From NCBI GenBank assembly GCA_013399115.1, contig VXAA01003136.1, forward strand, positions 306,301-370,300: DNA of 64,000 nucleotides, read 5' to 3'. The translations under genes were made by a program, and so were the position numbers. Origin of the DNA: Anseranas semipalmata (Eukaryota; Chordata; Aves; Anseriformes; Anseranatidae). The first letter of the stretch is position 1. Each line of letters begins with the position of its first letter. Below, piece after piece: positions 1-13,161 of this stretch. The notes beneath the pieces are model-generated. The model worked only from the letters and a program-made list of their open reading frames with translations, had not been told where the DNA came from and did not search any database.

Positions 1-826
1 TGATATTGTCAGAATGGGTTCTTCAAGCACATTTCTTTGACATTCTGTCATAAGTCAGATACAAGACAGCATTAAATCAAAATAAAAACTTTAAAAGGCT
101 GCCAACTATTTAACTGTTTCCAACAAAACAACACCAGTAAAAATATCCCCCATTTTCTAAATATTGACAACCAAATAAATGACAATAAAATATTGAGTAT
201 GAGTACCTTTTATTGGGGGGAGACTAGATTATTTGGCCTACATGCCATATTCCCAACAATGTGGGGGAGATTCCCGGCTCCTTTTTCCCTTTTACAAATA
301 AGGATGCTAGTTCTAAAGCTGCTCTTGCTTGAAGTACAAACTGGTTATTGTATAGTGGAAGCTTATGAAATTTCTGGTTGGTCATGATGTTAGAATTGGC
401 TTTTTTAATGAGATGTCTAAAGAAAACTATGATAAGACCCACAAAAATCACATTGTTTTTGTTAAGAAGGGTATTTTCCCTTAAACTCAAAAGACAACAC
501 ATTATATATATGTGTATGTGTGTCTGTGGCTGGTCACTTTTGACAAGAATTTCCAGAGAAGTAGAAATAAATGAGAAGTGTTGTCATTTGCACAGGAATT
601 AAGCTTTTTGTGGTGAAACAAGTTTTACACCTTTTTTTTTTTTTTAAAAAAAAAGCAAGCACTAAATATGGTGTTCCAATATTAAACTACAAATTATTCT
701 TTCTTTCTGATTCTGCTAGGAAAAAAAAAATTTTTTTGTACATCTCAAACTTTTTTAACCAATTACTTATGTCACTGTAGGCACAATATCGTTATTAAAG
801 GGGGGGGGGGGGGGGGACAAACAAAA
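1..826. other. AT-rich non-coding DNA, no gene seen
   Basis: Unique AT-rich sequence. The short open frames here (60 to 92 codons) overlap each other on both strands and resemble no protein I recognise. It contains a T14/A9 junction at 632-654 and an A10/T7 junction at 721-737, and ends in a G-run and an assembly gap. Confidence 0.6.
800..816 (+). repeat. Poly-G run (G17) beside a gap
   Basis: Seventeen consecutive G, followed by an AC-rich stretch and then Ns. After the gap the sequence resumes with GGGG plus a similar CAAAC/GAAC-rich stretch. Long G-runs stop polymerases, so the run length and the gap size are probably unreliable. Confidence 0.9.
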
Positions 827-852
827 NNNNNNNNNNNNNNNNNNNNNNNNNN
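827..852. other. Assembly gap (26 N)
   Basis: A run of 26 undetermined bases. The flanks are near copies of each other: GGGG then ACAAAC on the left, GGGG then AACAAAC on the right. The gap may therefore hide a longer G-run or a short tandem duplication. Confidence 0.98.
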
Positions 853-3469
853 GGGGAACAAACGAACAAAAAAACAAATTCCAGATGTAGAATGCTATTT
901 AAGCTTGGAGGACATGGAGCTGCTAAGCAATATGCTTTTGTTATAACTTAGTTGCCCTGACAGGTATTAAGTCCCTCATGCTAAAATTTCATGTTTAAGT
1001 TTGATACTGAAATAACTCCAGTGATCTGAGGAAAAAAAAAAAAGAACAACCAATCTGGACAGATTGAGGGGAAGATCTCCTTTTTATCCATCTTAAAACT
1101 AAGAAATGTTTAACACTGCAGACTGTTTCTGTTTGACTTTTATCAGAGTTTTACTACTTGTATTTCTGTTTCTAGAATACAGTATCGGCAGAGAAAACTT
1201 CAGGAGAAAATATTCTGAAATTAGTGTAAGCCCCACTTCAGAGTTTTTTATATTGTGTGCTTTATACTGACTGGAACAGGTCTAATTTGTCAAAAAGGGG
1301 TGGAAACAAAAGGAAGGATTTTTCAGAAAGAGCAGTCATGTGAGAGTTTTTACATTCAGAATATGTGAATGAATAAGCAATATATCACATATCTCCTGAA
1401 GTGTTTTGACTTTTTAGATTGGTAATTGTGTGTAGATGGTACTTTTTCCACCTGGCCTCTTCTTTGGTAGTTCACTGAAAAAAGATGTAAAATTTTCTTC
1501 ATTGCCTAGATGGTTTAAAATTCTACACATTTTCTAGAAGTATAAATCCTGAAAATGAAACTTTATTTGTTCACTGCTTGTAACTAAACTTGCATTTTGT
1601 GCTCCTATTTCATTCAAAGATGTAAGCAGCAAGCTACTAGGCTATCATAAGCCAGATACAGTGTTTATGATGTTTATTAACTAGTGAATTCAGATTATCC
1701 AGATGTACTGTAGGAAACCCTCAGTTTAACCTGGAGTTATATGATAATTGTCAGAAAGCTTACTTAAAAATATCTGCCAAACAATCTCCCATTTCTATTG
1801 ATTGTGCTCTCTATCTTTACTTGTCCTTCTTAGGAAAAGAAATGAAACCCACTTCTCCATAAAGGCTGTGTACATTGTAAAAGTAATAATGTCACACACA
1901 GCAAACAATATCTTAGGTAACAAGAGTCTAATTTTGTTCCTCATTCTTTATCATACAAAATCTATATATTTACAAAGGACTTCAGGACGGTTCAGTGGAA
2001 TATAAAACAGAACAGGGAGCTTGAGGCAGGGGTTTTGATGCTTTGAAGCAGCTTTCCAGTGTATTTAAAACAGTACAAAGAATAGTAACTTTTCCTTAAT
2101 CCTCTCTCTGAATAAAACAGTGACATTTCAAAGGCTGTGACAGTTTTGAAAACATAATTAAGCTAAGCCCTTTTAACTTTGCATCATACTAATTCTGTGG
2201 CATCATATGTAACCAATGGTTAAAGCGAATAACTGGATCAAGATTTGTCCCTCAAGTTTAGCAGGACCCCAATTCATACTTTGAACCAACCCAACCCTAA
2301 GCATTCTTTTCCCTCATTCATTCCCGCTAGGCACTTTTCTGAAAAGCCCAGGCAGCACAATGAAGCATCTCTTTTGAGCGGGGCTTTTTGGGTCCTGGAA
2401 AAAGTGTAAGAGAACAAAAATATTTAGGCTGCTCTGTTTGTAATGAGGGTCATTGCACTGCATTTAGTATCTGCTATTGTCTTCAGTAAGTTTCCTGCTA
2501 GAGGAAAGTACAGCGAGAATTCATAGATCTCTTCCAGTAAGGCCATGAAACAACAGTTTAGTAAGATGAGTACTTTTACAATGATATAATTGCAACATTT
2601 TTCACATATCGGTGTGAATAATTATTCCTAGTATTAGAAAATCTTACAATGTCCCCCCTCACAATGCTTAAAGATAAAGTTTGAGCCAGCCTTACAAGTT
2701 GCCAAATTATATTGCTTAAATGTTTGTTCTGCACATTGGTTTCAATACTAAACTTTCTCTTTTTGCCCTGTATGACTTCTAATCTCATATCTCAGAAGAA
2801 AATGATGACCTCCATCATGAAATCAAAAGAAGCACTAGTGCTACTCATAATGTGATTCAAACGTGAGATTAAGAGATCTGGCTAAAATGCTGGAGGAAGA
2901 AAGCAAGGAAGGGAAAATAAATCAGAGTAAGTGAAGGAAACAGTTATGCACAAATCTTTACAGTGCAACCAAAGTCCATGAGAGCTATTTGCATTCAGTT
3001 TACATCAGCTGGGGGTCTGGCATCAGATATTGTGAGCCAGTGTGTATTATGGGTCACATCAGAGATCTGCTCTGTTTCTGGACTTCTGCTGCATCTGTTC
3101 TGCACGTTGGATAGCGACAGTGACACTCGGTGCTGTAGCTGCTGATCTCAGACCACAGCCCTGGGTGCGGTTTGAGAATCTGTTTATCAGAAAACTCTAA
3201 CAAAAGCAAGAACTATGGCTCACCGACCCCACTCCCTCACTGCAGCAGACAACAGCATCACTGTAATCCTGTTTATAAATCAAATGGCCTTCATCTTAAA
3301 CCAGACAGCTTCTTGCCTACACAGCCCCACTACAAAGCTGTGCCAGAAGCACACTGCCATGACAGTTGGGAATTTTCTCCTAGTTTCCAGTCACACTGAC
3401 AGCTGTGCCAAGCTCTGTGCTCTCTGTGCTGCCTAGCACAGATAAAATAATTGAGCACATTCGAGTCCC
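853..3469. other. Unique non-coding DNA, no gene seen
   Basis: AT-rich sequence with no convincing ORF, repeat family or RNA gene. Open frames of 60 to 75 codons at 1802, 2576, 2963 and 3172 look like chance frames. I see no structured feature beyond short A-runs. Confidence 0.55.
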
Positions 3470-4610
3470 TCTTGGCCTACATTTTGCTGAGCTAATAAGC
3501 CTAGTTCCCTTACTTGTCTCTCATTAAGACAGGCTATCCATTGCTCTTATCATCTGAATAGTCCTTCTCTGTACATTTTCCAGTCTGAGTTTACCTTTCT
3601 TAAATGTCAGTGATGAGAATTTATATACACAGCCTCAGGTGAATGAGTACCAGGGCATGGTGCAATAGTTTTAATAATTCCCTTTCCTACCTTGCCTGAA
3701 GCCTCCTGAGGTTGCATTTGCCTTTTTAAGTGCTGACTGTGATCAAATAAAATACCATGCTCGTTTTCCTCTTTTGTTGCATAAATCGTGGTCTCAACTT
3801 GTAAGAAAAACTGTTTTTCCCTTGTTGATATAACATTGCAGCCTACACAGCTAAATTCTGTTAAGATCATTCCTGTGAAATACTCCTGCTTTCCTCAGCA
3901 TAGGCAGGGCTCCCCAGCTCCACTAACCTTAATCAGAGCACTTCCATCACTTGTTACCAAAGTCATTAACAAAAGCACTAAATACATCTTGTTCCAAGCT
4001 AATAGTCTTTTAGGTGCTCATCTAATAACCTTCTAATCTTTCAGTTGTCTTTTTGGTATGATTAATGGAAATTGAGTTTCTTATAACTATTGAAATGCTA
4101 GTACTTATATTTGCTTTTTCCATAATAAACTCATTTCTTCCTTTGGAAACCTTCGTGCAGACCAAGGTATTTTATCAAAGCGTGCTGCAAAAGGTAGTGT
4201 GTCACATCTATGTTTGGCACACCTCAGGTGTGTTTTATTCTGTTTTCCTTTTACTTTCAATGGTCTTTGTTTTAACCTTACTTCTTCCTAGGTTCTTGTA
4301 TGTTATTGAATAACAACCCAGGATGGGTCCTGCAGTCGTTCACATTACTCTATTCCCATTCTGAAGTACAGAGACTAGGTTCGTTATTATCCAGTCATGT
4401 AGTATAAGACAGTCACCATTTTTTGCATGGAGACCACTTAGTGTTTCTTGACTTGAGTGCATTTAACTCTGAGGTTTTTTTCATTCCTGTACTGACATTC
4501 ATATTAATTACCTTTTTCTGTGCTATTGTTCAACATCATTAGAAAATGAGTTGCTCTCAACAGCAATAACAAGATCTTTTTGCGTAATTTCCCAAATATC
4601 ATAATTAAAA
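3470..4610 (-). mobile_element. Ancient CR1/L3-type LINE, minus strand, heavily decayed
   Basis: Read left to right, the segment follows the order of an amniote CR1 copy in reverse orientation. It starts near the 3' part of the second ORF (the stretch at 3480-3740 with its characteristic phrases around CCATTGCTC, CATTTTCCAGTCTGAGTT, CAGCCTCAGGTGA and GTTGCATTTGCCTTTTTAAG). It continues through the region before the catalytic box (CAAAGTCATTAACAAAAG near 3958) and the region near TATCAAAGCGTGCTG (4171). It ends around the CCAGTCATGTAGTATAAG stretch near 4391. The match is patchy, with many substitutions and small indels, and no reading frame survives. The 3' tip (polyadenylation-end repeats) is not visible, so the copy is cut at both ends. 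The left part (3480-3740) is most secure; 4440-4610 is inferred from weak similarity. Judged from memory of CR1 consensus sequences, not by alignment. Confidence 0.72.
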
Positions 4611-7600
4611 TCTGTTTCATTAGGTTCTCAAGTGCTTTGTTAACTCCAGACAAAGGGGCGATTTTCATAGTCACAGGTAGGATTCAGACATCAAATCTCT
4701 CTCTTTCCTCTGCCTTTCACCTTTAGAAAGTCTTCTCATGAAAGTGTATATGATTTCTGACCTATTGTTTCTCAGGGGGCGGAGAGTAATATAAGGAGCT
4801 GATACCTCTGACTTTTTTCACACCTGCCAGCTCTGTAGCACCTTTGGCCTTTTTCTTCAGGGCTTCAATAATTAGGGCTGTGTGAAGTTTCACACGTAAA
4901 ATGGAACTGGATGATTCCAGCATCTATTCAGGTCAAAGGCTAACTTCCTCTGGTGTGCAACATGTTACTCTTGGCTGAATCACAGCCCTCTAAACTGGAA
5001 TTGTTAGATCCTTAACTTTAAAATATTAACTTGTTGTTTTTTTTTTTCTTTTCCAATAGATAGAGAATCACCACATCACACACCTGGCAGTTTGATATCA
5101 CTGCTGACATCTTTTCTCCACACCTTGCAACCTGAATTGCAGGATGTGTTTCTGTGCTGTGTTGCAATACCTCTTTGCTGTTCTGATTGCAGGAGGACAT
5201 ATGGATGACAGAAAGCATCCCGCAGCTTTGACCCAACAGGCTGATCCATCGCTAACGTAAAGCAGTGTAGCTGCCTATTTGTGTGCTCTGAGGGTTTGGC
5301 TCCAAAGGTGGCACTCTCATTCAGGGATTGGTCGTCTGTTCTGTGAGAGGTAACCACCAGTTTAAACTGGAATGTGTATTCTGGCATGGCTGTTGTAAGT
5401 TGCATAAACTGGCTATGTCATTGTTGCCTCTCCAATGAGAACTACAAGCTCTGATTGTACAAACTAGGGTTCTCAGAAGAATAAGAAGGCAGGAAGCTTT
5501 GCAGATAAGTAGGCACATGGCTACAAGTTTTAAACAACCTCTGTGTAAAATTTCACTTTGTGCCAAGTGCCTGAAGAGCTAGATGCCAGTTTGTTGCATG
5601 CTTTCTAAAGTTGGGCTACTGATGTTATTTTGTTTGTGATGTATTTAAAGTCCTGAAACCCTTCCTTAAGATTTATATGTGCTTCCAAAGGGCACCCAGT
5701 GAATAGGCTAAATGCTTGGCATGCTTTCATCCTGGCTGCACAGTCTGGCAAAGACTGTGGATAACTGGGTCCACAGTTGGAAAATGCAGCTCTCCCCCTT
5801 TTCCCAGATGAGATTCTTAACGGTAGTCTTTATTTTGGCTGTCGATCACTTCTATCAAGATACAGTTGCCTTTGGCCAAGCCTCTGGGATCTCTGCTAAG
5901 CTTTTCTCAGACACAAATCATTTCTTCTTTCAGCATGTCACTTGACGTCTTTGGTGTTATAAATTAGTTCAAGAGGGTGGACACCCATTTCACCTCCTCA
6001 CCAAGGGCTCAGTTCTCATGTTTTCTGAAGTTATTTATTTTTGCTTTAGGGGACAATGCAGTTTTACTCTCCTACTGCATTATCAAGAGAACAAGTCCCT
6101 TTGAGCCAAACACCTGCTTTCCTTTAGAAAGAATGATGGGGAAATGCCTTTTTAAAAAGCCTCTATTTATCTACTTTCTTAATTTACAAAAAGTCCCTGA
6201 TTACTCAGATCCCCAGAGATTTAGTAAGATGTTATAGCAGACTAAAGTTAAAAAGAAAAGGGGAAATAAAGTACTGCCTTTCTCTTGCCATAACGGAGAC
6301 AAAACTATGGCAATGTGCCCTCAAGGCTACCAGACCCTTATTGTCTCCTGGAGTCAAAATCCAATAGTGAGTGGTCTCCACTAAGAAAACAATAGGCCAC
6401 TTAGGGCCTGTGAGCTCCAGCCTTGGGGGTCTCTGCTGGCCAACATCTGCAACTTGGAAGCCAGTTGAGTTACGCTGAGTGTTCCTTCACCTTCCAGGCT
6501 CCTTACCCTCAAGTTGGAAATAGAGATGGCCGCATTTGTTAGGAACTGCTCAGGATATTCATGGAGGCTTTGACCTGTCATGATTTCATGCTTGTTCACC
6601 ATTTTCTCTTCTCTGACACATTTAGGGAAAATTGTCACAAAGCTTTACTCTTCTTAGCTACAATTTTCATAATGGTTTAAGAATGTTCAGCATTTAAATT
6701 CCTAATTCTGATACTATATTTGAAAATCCCATCCTCAATTGTTCTTTTTCCATAGATTTTAAGGTGGCCATTTTCAGACATCATCTCACTGCTGAATAGT
6801 GTTGCCATGAACTAGGTACTCCAGATCCCCCTCCTTCTCTTATGAGCAGTGTCTTGCAGTGCCATGGGGAAGAGCTGTTACTATGGCACATCAGAGCCCT
6901 TACAGCACCAGAAATTTTAAGTAATAGATCATGTTCTGCTGGCTAGCAGATAAGGAGTACAAACACTCCAAGCACACATTACAGACTTGACTCCAATTAA
7001 ATTTGTTGTGACCTTCAGTTACGCTTTTATTGTATTGGTGCCTAAATACAGACTAAAGCTGTATTGTACTGTACAAACACACAGAGGAAAAAGTAAGTTC
7101 TTGCTACTGAATGGTTTAGTCTTAGGTGATCATGCTTATAGCTTATAATTTTGATCTAAAATGTGCAGAACAATCTGCTTAGTTTCTAGTCTAACTTTCT
7201 AGGATCATCATAAAACAGTGATATGGCTATAACAGTGACTCCTATACCCACAGATGATCCTGAGGAGTGACCTGTGGTGGGTGAGCTACAGCACACCCTT
7301 CCACTGCTGCCTTCACACAGATTCCAGCATCTTCCTAAAACAAGTCCTCTCTGAGGCCAGGTGATTCATCTTTCTGCTTTTCCCTCTGGGCTGTGGCACA
7401 TCCAGCTGTCAGCTGAAATAAGGAAGTCAGCACCACCTTTTCCCCTCCAACTCAGTCCAAATTTGGGAAAATATCTAGAAGTTACAGAAATAAGAATATC
7501 TATTAAGAAATTACCTTTACTAAAGGTGGTTTTATCTTGTTTTGTTTGTCTGTTTTGTTTTGTTTTTGTTTGGTTTTCCTCCACGGTAATGTGCAAATTT

Positions 7601-7875
7601 TGATCAGAATTGCCTGGTCCCAGAATACGGAAGATTCAGATGCAGGTCTCAAGTCCAGGGTGATTTGGATCAAGGATCAGGTAAATACCCTAAACTGGAG
7701 AGTACTGCTAATTTTGTGGGGAAATTTTCACACTATTCTCTGTTGAATATGTTGTACTTTGAAAAATAATAACTATTCATTGCATGAGCAGAAGAGACAG
7801 ATTGACTCCATGGAGCTGTTTTAGAGTTTAGTGATGAGAACAGAGCAGTGTTTTCAGAGAGTTGGGTTCAGGTCA
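4611..7875. other. Unique non-coding DNA, no gene seen
   Basis: No gene, RNA gene or clear repeat. Overlapping open frames near 5018-5566 (three on the minus strand) and 7361-7746 are unrelated to any family I know. The 7532-7575 stretch is a T/G-rich low-complexity run that creates frames on both strands. Confidence 0.55.
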
Positions 7876-7912
7876 CTGCCTTTCAAGGGGGGCAGGGATC
7901 CCTGCCTTTCAA
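7876..7912 (+). repeat. Small direct repeat enclosing a perfect palindrome
   Basis: CTGCCTTTCAA occurs at 7876-7886 and again at 7902-7912 (26-bp period). Between and overlapping them lies the perfect 16-bp palindrome GGCAGGGATCCCTGCC at 7891-7906. The arrangement looks like a local duplication. No function is implied. Confidence 0.8.
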
Positions 7913-8730
7913 TGCCCTACGTGCTGAGCTTCCTCACTTCCAGCAGTGGGGTGGGGACAGAGATTGACATCAGAAAATCTTGGTCTGAAATCCTTATCAG
8001 ATGCAGTGAAGAGCCAGAAAGTATATTACAAATAATAGCACATTGGCATTGGAATGACAGAGTTGTAGAAAGGACTAAATATTCATGACATATTCATTGT
8101 GTATTTTCTGGCACAGCAGAAATGTGTTTTCAACTCAGTCTCAGACATCACATTTTAGTAAAAGAGTATGCATACTGTGAATGTAATGTATATAGTGTAT
8201 CTTTTAACAGTGTACTTAGACACTATTTCATGTGCAGTTGAGTATACTTAGAAATATTTTCCAAAATATCAACTTTGGCATCTTATATAACTTAAAATGT
8301 TAGATAGTTCAACACACAATTGCACACCTAAATGGAAAAACAATTGCATAAGAAAAATACCAGATTTATTATGAATGGTATGTAATTTTACAGGCACAGC
8401 AGCTTTCTTACAAGCACATTGTTTCTTTCTAGTAACTAAACGTGTTTTTTCCTCATTTTCATTCCCATTGTTGTATTGAAACAGTGTCTTGCAGTTAGCA
8501 TAGTCCTTGCATGCAAACAAACTAGACTTTACAAAGAACTTCAAAATCAGTTGTATCTGGTGAAACTAGTTTAGCTGAGGAAATACTATATATAAATGAA
8601 CAAGAGCATGGTGCCTTTTATTCTGAAGAAAAACTTGCCTGACAGTAATCCCCAAAACTTGCTTGACAATCCTGTGGACTCTAGTGTGACTGGGAATGGT
8701 AAGAAATCTGAAAGTCTGATGGAACAGGAA

Positions 8731-8755
8731 AATATATATATATATATATATATAT
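8731..8755 (+). repeat. (TA)n microsatellite
   Basis: About twelve TA dinucleotides in a row, perfect. Overlapping open frames on both strands encode Tyr-Ile repeats and are artefacts of this run. Confidence 0.95.
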
Positions 8756-9671
8756 CTTTTATTTTCATTTTGCTTTTTAGCTTCTTGAAAAAAATTAATT
8801 GGAGTTTGGCTAAAAGTTTGTAGTGAATGAGTCCAGAGGCTTGATCTCAGAAATATTGGGGAAATCCTTCGTCTGTTATTCTGTTAACAGAGGGAAGCCT
8901 GTGCACTGGGTGAGCTCTTGAGTTTTAAATCTATTTTTGTTCAGGTAACATTTTAATTTGTTATCCTCCCACTGAATTTGGTAAGGACTTGCCTCAGAAT
9001 GGCCCAGTACAGATTAATTTTCCAAAATTACAACATTCAGAAAAACAGCAATTCTCAAGAGCAAACACATAATCTCATACATGAAACACACCTTGGGTTT
9101 TATTCATTTCTCACTGACACAAGGTGTAATTTAGTTGTCTAAACTGGAGTCATTCGTGATTTACGTCAGAAACAGGCCCACAAAGACTATTTTTAACACA
9201 CAACCAAATGACATTTAATTTTTTCACATTTACTCCACAGTGTTGTTGTATGCATCCTCGGTGGCATTATTAAGTGGAGCTTTTCAAACAGACGAAGTAT
9301 GTTACTTACTGTGGCTAAATTGTAATGAAAGAAGAGATGGCTGTTTGCCAATGAATGGTGTGTAGCTTGTAGAAGCATGTAATTACATAAATCACAAACA
9401 TATGCAGAAGATGTTTTCTCTTTACATTTAACTGGTGTTGCCTGGAGCTGTAGCTGCTTGCAACTCTATTTAATTACCATAATTATTTTAAATGTGTATA
9501 TCTGGGCAATCTTTGAGCTTTATGAGAATGTTATTCATACCTTATCAGTAAAAATCTAAAGGGTCCCATTCTTTCCCCAAAGGGGCTGCAGTAACCAGGT
9601 TTCTCCAGATTTCAGGCATAGGGTGGTTGCAATGTTTATATCTTTATTTTGAATTACAGGTTTGTTTTTGG

Positions 9672-9693
9672 TTTTTTTTTAAAAAAAAAAAAA
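9672..9693 (+). repeat. T9/A13 junction
   Basis: A T-run directly abuts an A-run, forming a self-complementary hairpin-capable site. Similar T-then-A junctions occur at 632-654 and 28361-28388. Confidence 0.9.
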
Positions 9694-10018
9694 GCCTCTG
9701 AAACTAATCAGATTTTGAAATCTCAGTAGACGCTATAATTTTGTGGTAGGAAATTAAGCATTGTACATTGTTTGTGGAAAGAAAGTACCTGAAGAGGTCC
9801 TGATTTGCTTCTTTTACGTCTTAATTTGCTGACTGTGTAAATGTTGTTTGGCCAAACAGATTGACAAGTGTCTAGGAAAGGTATTGACTGTGTTAAAATG
9901 GATACTTCCTATGGGAAATGTCAAAAGAGTCTGACAGACGAGCTGGGATTTTCCAGTTAATTGTGTGAAGCAGTCAAATGAGTTACAGTGGGGCATTTTC
10001 TAAATTCTCTTCTGAACT

Positions 10019-10075
10019 AGTGTAAACCCAATTCAAACACTGATGCTAATGGAGTTGCCCCAGAAATACCACAGG
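10019..10075. repeat. Possible ancient palindromic repeat relic
   Basis: The segment carries TGTAAACCCAATTCAAA and then AATGGAGTTGCCCCAG. This resembles the half-palindromes of old amniote repeats whose core reads like CATTGA..TCAATGG followed by GTTACACC. The similarity is short and from memory. It could be chance. Confidence 0.25.
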
Positions 10076-11963
10076 ATAACACATGCTTTTTGTTCTTCTC
10101 TCATTTATGTCAGTTTTATATTGACTTCATGCCATTGATACTGGTCAAGTTATGCGTGGCTCAGACCAATACAAATGGGGAAAGACGTTCATCCTGATAT
10201 ATAGGATGACTTGCTAATGTAGACATGACTCAGTTTGCCCTAACTACTGTAAACTGATGGGTATAGAATTCCTTGTTGAATACAGTGGAAATGGTAAGAC
10301 CCTTGGGGATAAGAAATCTGATAGCTAAATAACCAAAAGACCAAGCAGTAGGAACCATGAGCAACTGTCATACATAACTGATGGAGAATACTTATGAGTA
10401 CAGATGCAGAATCATTATGCATGAAAGACCAAGAAAGGCAAGTATTATGAGAAGAGATAGTATAATTTATTAGTTTATATTTATTAAAACAAACAAACAA
10501 AAGAAACAACAACAAAAAACACAAAAACCACATTATTTTGGACAAATGAGCCCTTCATATGTTATAAAAAACAACTGGTCAAACACCTGAATGCAAAGAT
10601 AGCAAAGTTCCAAATGTTTCATGTTCTAGCAAAAAAAGTAATTAGCAGTTTGAGAATTCCAGTTCTACAAGTAGGGTAAATATGGATTAAATACCCAATG
10701 GAGAATCAGACTACACAAACCCAACATTTCCACATTATTCAATGTCAGGGAAGTAGGATGATGGTTTGCATCTTGTCTTTTTCATCAACTGCTATCATTA
10801 ACCTTGCGAGTGATGCCTTCTTAAAGAGATTTTGTAAGTCATGAGGTCATTTTTGTTTGGTTATAATGTGACATGCGACCTGTAGATCATATGTGCAGTT
10901 TTGTGATATGGCTTAGTCTTTTCTTCCACCACCCAAGAGAGAACATATACAAAGCATTATTTTCAGAGATCAGTTACTACAATTTCTCCTGAAAAAAAAA
11001 AAAAAAAAAAGCAAGCCTATGGAATGCCAGGGAACAATGCACTTTCCACATCAGAGAATGCTGAGTGGTTTGTTTAATAACCACAAATTATTTCAGGTAA
11101 TTTGGCACCAATTTAATTGCACCCACAAGAATGTCCTCAAGAACAACAACAAAAAAATTAACAAAAGAACCACTCCTACTACCAACCCCATCAGGATGAG
11201 CTGAAGGCAAAATTTCCATTCATTAAGTTATGATTAGCCTTGCTAATACCTTGTCTATCAAATCCCCATACCATGCTGCAGACACACCAAAGGGAAACAT
11301 TTACATGCATTTATGAAAAGGAAGCTGATGGAAAGTGATACTTTTCTCATGTATTAGAATGACAATAAAATCTTTCAGATGAAGGCACACACTAAAACAG
11401 TCATTAAAAATTCAGGTTATGAACAGCTGAAATTAAAATCCATCCAATGCATTGTCAGTTAATGTCTTTCATTAAAATGAAGAGCACAAGGACAAACACA
11501 GTGTTTGCTAACTTTGAGGAGCAATTAATCTGGACTTGTAGACATTCTTCTGCTCTTTTTCATTTCACTTATTTCCAAATCATTGTGTGATTGAAAGACT
11601 GATGGTTACGGTAACCTACAATCTCTGTAGTATCGGCAGCTATACAGAGGGTGATATATGCCCTGTCAGTAGGTTACAAAGCTCTTTGCTGAATAGCAGA
11701 AGAATGTGGGAATAGGAAATCCCCCTAGTTTTGCCTCTGGGAAGAATATATCTTGGTAATTTCAAACAGTGAAACCAAACACAGAGGTTTGAGAGATTCA
11801 TTTTAAAAGCTGATATTGCAGAACTGAGGTGAAATTCCATTCAGTTCAAGTGTTTTGGATTCTCTGCAGCACTATGGAGAAACTTCTGTCTGGCCTCTCT
11901 GAAATGTATTTATCTGAGGCTGACCAAAAAAAGGTAGTGTCATAGAAAGAACAGAGTTCTTCG

Positions 11964-12012
11964 TAAATAAATAAATAAATAGATAGATAGATAGATAAAT
12001 AAATAAATAAAT
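11964..12012 (+). repeat. Compound microsatellite: AAAT with GATA core
   Basis: A TAAA/AAAT array switches to about four GATA units (11990-12006) and back to AAAT. The change is a single-base motif interconversion (AAAT to AGAT) within one array. An overlapping minus-strand frame encodes Leu/Ile/Tyr repeats from it. Confidence 0.95.
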
Positions 12013-13136
12013 GCCTTCGCATTTCTCCTCATGAAAGCCATGTTTACTATGGTTTTTTTCACAGTGGGGTTTTCCCAGTTGCATGGAGCAGATAAGAGCC
12101 TACAGATCAAGTTTTGATTATTTTTTTTTTAAGTCCCTGACTAAATATAAGAAAAAAAAAATCAAGCAAATTGAATCAGCATGATTTTTCCTTAGAATCT
12201 GGACAATATTTTGTTCATACCTCCTCAAGGACTACTCAAAAAAAAAAAAAAATTAAAATATTTAATCCTAAGTCAAAAGGGGACCGTGGCCTGTGTAATA
12301 GTTTAATTGTTCTCAGACTACTGTCCATGCCTCCAGCTTTGTTTCAAATGTCTGTGTTTTGGCTCTGATTGCTACATGCTCCACAGAGTCTACCTCAATA
12401 TGTATTTATTTTATCTGTGAGTGTGCCGTAAGCAATTTGATCTTATTTTGTTGAAATCCTGTTCTTTATCATTGTATCTCTTTACTCAGGCCTATCTGTG
12501 ATTAACTACACAAATGCTTTTACATTTAAACAGAAAATCTCAAATCTCTAAGTGATAAGAATTTTACACTATGGATTGCTTTGGAACAGTTTCAGCCTGA
12601 ATTTCAATTGTTTTTCAATGGATTTCTTTGTATTATAACTGATACCGTTCCATAATTGGTGGGAAGGAAAGAGGAGAAAAATAAGCTCTACACGTTGATA
12701 ATAATTCAATGACATCTGTGAGACAGATATTACTGCATGAAGATGGTTACCTAACTTCATTCAACTTTGAAGTCCATGAGATTGTTATAAATTTTGCAAA
12801 ACATCTGATCATCTGTTAAGAATACATGGTAAATTCCCCATCTTAAAGTTATACCCATACAATGAAAGTCTGTAGTTCTTGAAACTTGAAGTGAAAGGGG
12901 CTGGATATGATTACAAATTAAACTGTAATGTAATCTGGGCTTTTCCAGTCAAGTTTTCCAGTGAAAGTTGAAGTTGGCTAACGATTTCTTTCCTGTGCAC
13001 TGCCCTAAGGATCCGTTCTGTTTCTCCAGGGCACCTTGGCAAGAGACTAGCAGATATTTTAAACCCTTAATTAATGCCAGGTATTTCACTTCACTTTTAT
13101 TTTTAAACATGAAAAAAATAATTGCTAAGCCAAAGG

Positions 13137-13161
13137 AAAAAAAAAAAAAAAAAAAAAAAAA
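13137..13161 (+). repeat. Poly-A run (A25)
   Basis: Twenty-five A followed by TTTTCC. No recognisable retrogene or target-site duplication was seen beside it, so it is not called a retroposon tail. Confidence 0.92.
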
